From Rhabditoides inermis (lineage: Eukaryota; Nematoda; Chromadorea; Rhabditida; Rhabditidae): 64,000 nucleotides of DNA. The notes under the pieces are model-generated. The model ran no database searches. It saw only the letters and a program-made list of their open reading frames with translations, and was not told the DNA's origin. Both the position numbers and the translations under genes were made by a program. Shown piece by piece: positions 59,153-64,000 of this stretch (position 1 is the first letter of the stretch; every line of letters starts with the position of its first letter). The DNA lies in assembly GCA_963966185.1 (NCBI GenBank), contig CAWZYM010000225.1:69501-133500 (forward strand). Direction: 5' to 3'.

Positions 59153-61394
59153 GTCCACCCACCGATACTCATGATCTCTAGTGATGAGCAGAGTGCCAGT
59201 TCGAATGGCAGGTTGTGTAGGGACGAGTTGTCGTTGAGGTACAGCGATTTGAGCGACTCCAGATGTCCTGCAAACATTGAAGTGTCAAAACGTCTTCCTA
59301 ATAGCCTGCCTACAGTATGTCTACATAGTAGAAACAGAACATTAATAGAACTCACCAATTTCCTCGGGTATCGCAGTGAGATTGTTCTCGCCGACTCGCA
59401 GATCCGAGAGGGAAGCCAGATTGCTGAATATTGATTATTCAATTATTGATTGATTGATTCCCTCCTCCTGCACTCACCCAATCGTCCTCGGCAGCGCGGC
59501 GAGCTTGTTCGACTGCACCCACAGCTTGGTCAGCTGCAGCAGGTAGCCTGAAACGGGGCGGGTCGCATTCGTGCTGGACCCAGGGATCACGGCCAGACTC
59601 ACCGATCTCGTTGGGAATCGAATCGAGCTCGTTCTCCTCCAAATCCAGCTCCCGCAACTTGCGGAGGTTGCCGATTTGTGAGGGTAACCTGAGACATGTT
59701 TGAACCACCCCTCAACCCCCTAGAATCCTCGTCGCATCGCTCAAACGCGAAAAGCAAAACATATTCGTCAAACGTCCAAAAAATTTCATACTTTTGCAGA
59801 CACGCGTCTCCAGAATCTCATCATTTCGCATACACTCTCATTGACTATTGGGAGCACCAAAAACGAGGCATACATATTTCCCTTCCACTTCTCTCTCTTT
59901 CTCTTTCTCTCTATCTTTCTCTTTCTCTTTCTCTCTATCTTTCTCTCTCTTTCTCCCTCTCAACTTCCTATCGATCTCCCTACACTCCGGACATTGACTT
60001 CTCTACGTGCAATCTCCGCTCACCATTTTTTTCCGATATGGAGGACATTGCTGGGTCCATTCAAATAGTCTATTTAGAAAAAAGGCAGTGCCCACCTCCT
60101 CAGTTGGTTGTTGGAGAGACAGAGAATCTCGAGGTTCTCCAGTTTCTCGATATCGTCCGGAAGCACCTGCAAGTGGAATATTGAGCACCATAGTTTGCAC
60201 ATATGATAATCACCTTGAGTGAGTTAGTGGAGAGATTCAACTCGGTGATCGAAGTCCACGTACCCATGTCTGAAAAATGAACATGCTTAAATATAAATTT
60301 GCGTCATTTGCGAATCCCAAAAGAGTCGTTGTCATGAATGGAATTCGCAAAAACTGCGAGATTCATGCTTCCAAAAAGTTGACTTTTTCCTCAGTGTCGG
60401 AAATGTATCATTCTCCATTTCTCGCTAGTCTCTCAGATTTCCGAAATCTTCTAAAAAATGAGGGAAGATGGACGGCGGATATAAAAAGTGGATTCTCAGA
60501 CAATGGTGACTCTATTCTATTCGCGTCACAGTGCAGAGCCAAACAACATTAATAAATAGTGTATGGATTCCTCCCTTGTTCTTATAATCACAACTTTGCA
60601 TCATAACAAAAATAGACATGCCTGCCCTTTTCCCTTTCACTTTTACCCTTTCCTTCCCATTTCTTTCTCTAATCCTTACTAATGCATTGCTCATTTTCTC
60701 TCTCCCCTTTCGTATGCCCATTCTTTCCTTCACTCCCTTTTTCAACCAGCGTAAACATACCACACAAATATTGAGAAAATACATGTGTACGTTTACCCTA
60801 TTATCACATGCAATGCACGAATCACCTGTGAAATGCACCTGAGCGCGCCCGCGTCACTCACGCAAAGTGAGCAGGGGAGGCGCAAAACAATCGAGAGGAC
60901 AATGGTGTAATGGGAAAGAGTGCAAATGCAGCTGCCGCCCACTTGCCACTCGCGTCATTTTTGAAACCACCCGACAAATCCTAACCACCATGTTTTCGCC
61001 ACTCACTCACTCACTCACTCACTGCTTGCTCCAATTTCATCTCACCATTTCCCTAATCGCTAATCGCCCAAAGTGTCCACACTACACAGGTAAAACAAAG
61101 TGATCTTTGAAAATGGATACTTATATGTTTCCGACACTCAGAGCTCAAGCCACTCGGAATTACGGAGCGGAATCGACAACGCAAATTTTAGACAGGCAGG
61201 AAGGCTAAAGTTGAACGGGAGCTTTTGACAAGATAAGAGAGAGTTGCTGACCGAGTGGCAGGCTGGTGAGCTCGTTCTCCTTGAGGTTGAGCTTGGTGAG
61301 ACCGGTGGCCCGACCGAACACTCCGATGGGGATCTTCGAGATGGAGTTGTGCTCCATGTTCACGGTCTGAAGGAGAGGAGATGAGGGAGGGAGG

Positions 61395-61429
<35 letters not shown>

Positions 61430-61607
61430 AAGAGAGAGGGGAAGAGGAAGAGAGAGGGGGGAGAGGGGAGATAGGAAGAATACGGACCACTGCAGCCGCA
61501 AACTGCGCGGGTCCACCAGCCGGGAAGGCGTTGAGCTCGTTTCGACTAAGGTTGATCGTCTTGAGCAGAGGAAGCGAGGTGAGCATGCCGTCCTGAAATC
61601 GTGGATC

Positions 61608-61644
<37 letters not shown>

Positions 61645-62830
61645 CTATCGCCACTCACCGGAAGTGCCTTCAGATGGTTTCCCTCTACGATGAACTCTTC
61701 CAACTTGACGCACTCGGAGAGGCGCGATGGCAGAGAGCGCAGCTTGTTGTACCTGAAACCCGACAATTTTTTGGAGATTCCATAGTCTTGTTTCCTGTTT
61801 TCCATGTATGCGAAAATCCTCGGTAATTATTCCGAGTAGAGACACTTTCCTCTCGGATCGCCTACTCCCTTCTCTCATTACGAATACTCGACTGTACAGA
61901 ATTCACATTTCCGCCATTGAAAAGAATCTCGAGAGTGGAGAAGGCCTAAGAATGGATCGAGACACTAATAAATACACGTGCAGAGACGGGATAATCGTAG
62001 GCATCTACATGCAAAATCTCGGGAACGAAAATATCGAAGACACGAAAAGAGAGAGGGGAGATAAACAAAATCAACGTTCAAACATTGAGCTGGTCCCGGC
62101 ACGAAAGTGCTTACCGTATGCCGAGACGAATCAGTCTGTGCAGGTCGCCCATCGACTCGGGCAGCTCGGCCAGGTCGTTGTGCTGCACGTCCAGCTGCGT
62201 CAGCGACGAACACTCACCGATTTCTGAAATTGGAAGTTTCAAAGGCATTCAGAAGTGCCACATTCTATTATTCCTGTCAATGACAGTCCGGATGCAACCG
62301 AAATACTTTTTCGTAATCTACAAAAACGTGATAGCTAAAAAACACTAAGTAATGATTAGGTACGGATTAAATGTAAGACAGAGTGACAGAATAAAGAGAG
62401 GGAGTGGGGCTGAACAACATTTCAAATCTGATGTTATTCGTGATAAAACAGAGCACAACACAGGACAGTTTCACTCACCACTGGGCACTGTCTTGATGTG
62501 GTTGTAGCTAAGAAGACAGACGAGCAGCGAACACAGCTGGCCGATCGAAGACGGCAACTCTGAAAGGACGGGGAGGGTGAGGGTGACACCGAATGTGTTC
62601 CAATTGTCAAAAATAAAGCAGAGATCATAAACTCTGTGCAACAATGTGGCATGTGGCAGTGTTGCCAGTTGCCTAGCAATGAAAGACGACTGACCCTTGA
62701 TCTTGTTCTCCCTTAGGTCGATCATTTTCAGCTTCTTCAACTGTCCGATCTCCTCGCCCACCACAACTATCCGATTGTACCGCAACCACAACGTCTCCAG
62801 CGAGCCGATGCGGTAGATCACCGACGGAAT
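58899..62830 (-). CDS. soc-2: SOC-2/SUR-8 (SHOC2) leucine-rich repeat scaffold, 5' exons not found
   Basis: Exons from high to low coordinates: 62830-62695, 62559-62479, 62223-62115, 61752-61659, 61592-61488, 61366-61252, 60269-60214, 60166-60096, 59688-59603, 59547-59478, 59423-59356, 59267-59163 and 59011-58899. They encode tandem LRRs ([67 protein letters not shown]) and end [44 protein letters not shown], the SHOC2 C-terminus. SHOC2 with MRAS and PP1 activates RAF downstream of receptor tyrosine kinases. The LRR order and length from IPSVIYRI onward match; about 150 N-terminal residues should lie upstream. A 42-base exon at 63285-63244 (MDALRTLHWLTTET) joins in phase but would give a short protein; I doubt it. 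Confidence 0.9.
59041..59152 (+). repeat. (CTGT)n microsatellite in the last soc-2 intron
   Basis: About 26 units of a four-base repeat just after the last exon's acceptor on the minus strand, where it reads as (ACAG)n. Repeated CAG near the 3' splice site gives many possible AG acceptors. Confidence 0.9.
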
Positions 62831-63122
62831 CTGAATATGTTTATGTGTGTATCGTTCGTTCAATCTATATCACGCGTATATAATTTAATCGTGATCAGTG
62901 ATCGCTCCACCACTCCTTGCTCTCATCGTGCTAACCGCATCAATCACCAGATCTCTTCAGTTGGTCACTCGTCTCTCTCCCTCTTTCCTCTGTCTCTCGT
63001 CTCCGATTCAATCGCTTCCTCCTTCAATTCACTTTCCCAGTTGGCTCTCTCTCAGCGCCACGTTTGTCATGCACTTTATAGCCTCACTTCAGGGGCGCGA
63101 GATGAAAGTGAGCGCAGTGAGA

Positions 63123-63170
<48 letters not shown>

Positions 63171-64000
63171 GCCAAACAACTTCTCGATTTCCACTCACTT
63201 ACTTCGCACGCGTAGCACTAAATGAAAGACGCCGTCCACTCACAGTCTCTGTTGTTAGCCAATGCAGAGTGCGAAGGGCATCCATATCTCAGACGCCTAG
63301 CGTGTTGTTGTAAACCACACACACACGCATATCTCCCGTGTTACGGACACTAGTGGACTGATGAGAGAGAGAGGGAGAGAGAATGCACTCTCTTCATCCC
63401 CCCACTAATACATACTAATACATGCCGTCATCATTACAGCAATGCAGCAGACCCACCATACCACACACACAACATGCTCACGCTTATGTTGTATGCATCG
63501 AAGCGCGACAAAATCTCTCGCCCGCATTTCCTGATGCAAAAACACACGCATACGACCACCGACACAATTGCGTATCGGGGCTGTGGCGGTGGCAGTGGAA
63601 GCACCAACTTCCGTCCGCCGGTAGCAGAGGCGACAGACGCCTATCGGAAAGAAAGAGCGCTGCCTGCTAACTCAATCCATTACATTCACACTGTCCCGCC
63701 GGCCTTTTTATGTTTCCTCATTCCTCCAGCTAGCTGCACTTCTTGCAATGTCCCCCTCTCTCTCTCATCCTGCTCTCTCGACCCCCATTCGATTGCGCTG
63801 TTTCTGATGCCCGGGGCTCATTTCCCTCCTCCCTCTCACTTTACTCATCTCCCGCACTCTGAACCCTCACCACTCACTACACTCTCTCGTCCACAATCCG
63901 AGACAATCGCGCGAGTGTGTGTGTGTGTGTGTGTGTGTGGATGGAGGAATGAAGGAGCGGCGAAAGTGCATGGCTCTCGCCGCTCTCTTTTCGGTCGTGT
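62831..64000. other. Upstream of the found soc-2 exons
   Basis: A GA tract at ~63127-63165 and (GT)n at ~63916-63938; otherwise nothing recognised. It is probably 5' intron or promoter of soc-2. Confidence 0.4.

Noticed and set aside
59038..59162. CRISPR-like or protein-coding repeat in the CTGT tract
   Set aside because: A pure four-base microsatellite in an intron; no spacers.
61188..61805. 205-codon minus-strand frame as one exon
   Set aside because: It reads through two soc-2 introns containing GA/CT tracts; the LRR protein is continuous only with those introns removed.

Overview
The window is nuclear DNA from a nematode, probably a rhabditid-type species. Four things support this: a serpentine chemoreceptor of the Srh/Sri kind (minus strand, ~26.9-28.4 kb), a C-terminal ground-like domain (~57.8-58.3 kb), a CNG channel beta subunit that reads like TAX-2 (~45.9-53.8 kb), and acceptor-like sites (TTTTCAG or similar) a few bases before most start codons, as expected for spliced-leader trans-splicing. 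Genes are cut into many small exons by GT-AG introns. Many introns are little more than (GA)n/(CT)n or ATCGATT-type simple sequence.

Layout. 0-3.4 kb: two small secreted proteins, a type-2 cystatin and a saposin-like protein. 4.1-5.7 kb: a dead RTE-like LINE whose RT part lies inverted to its 3' part and is split by a tRNA-derived SINE. 6-8 kb: a TTAA-flanked MITE and tRNA-like relics. 8.3-22.8 kb: one long RAD54L2/ARIP4-type SNF2 gene with a SINE, a TTAA MITE and a foldback element in its introns. 22.8-26.9 kb: a repeat-dense interval with a 161-bp direct duplication, a composite element with a hairpin end, and one small unidentified two-exon gene. 26.9-28.4 kb: the chemoreceptor gene. 29-30.1 kb: a second copy of a dispersed tRNA-derived repeat and a decayed ERI-1-like exonuclease exon. 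30.46-31.19 kb: a very regular (CACACG)n array. 31.2-34.3 kb: a broken Polinton/Maverick-type DNA polymerase. 34.37-38.05 kb: a terminal-inverted-repeat element with a perfect 9-bp target duplication, which contains an almost intact CR1/Jockey-like LINE.

38.2-58.3 kb is gene-rich on the plus strand: an unrecognised low-complexity nuclear-looking protein, a type I membrane protein, the TAX-2-like channel subunit, and a secreted Thr/Ser-rich ground-like protein. 58.9-62.8 kb on the minus strand is a SOC-2/SUR-8 (SHOC2) leucine-rich-repeat gene whose 5' exons are not found here. TAX-2 acts in sensory-neuron transduction and SOC-2 in Ras/MAPK signalling. I see no sign that the neighbouring genes form one pathway.

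Exon models were built by eye from reading frame, splice sites and protein family resemblance. No search was run, so outer limits of repeats are approximate.
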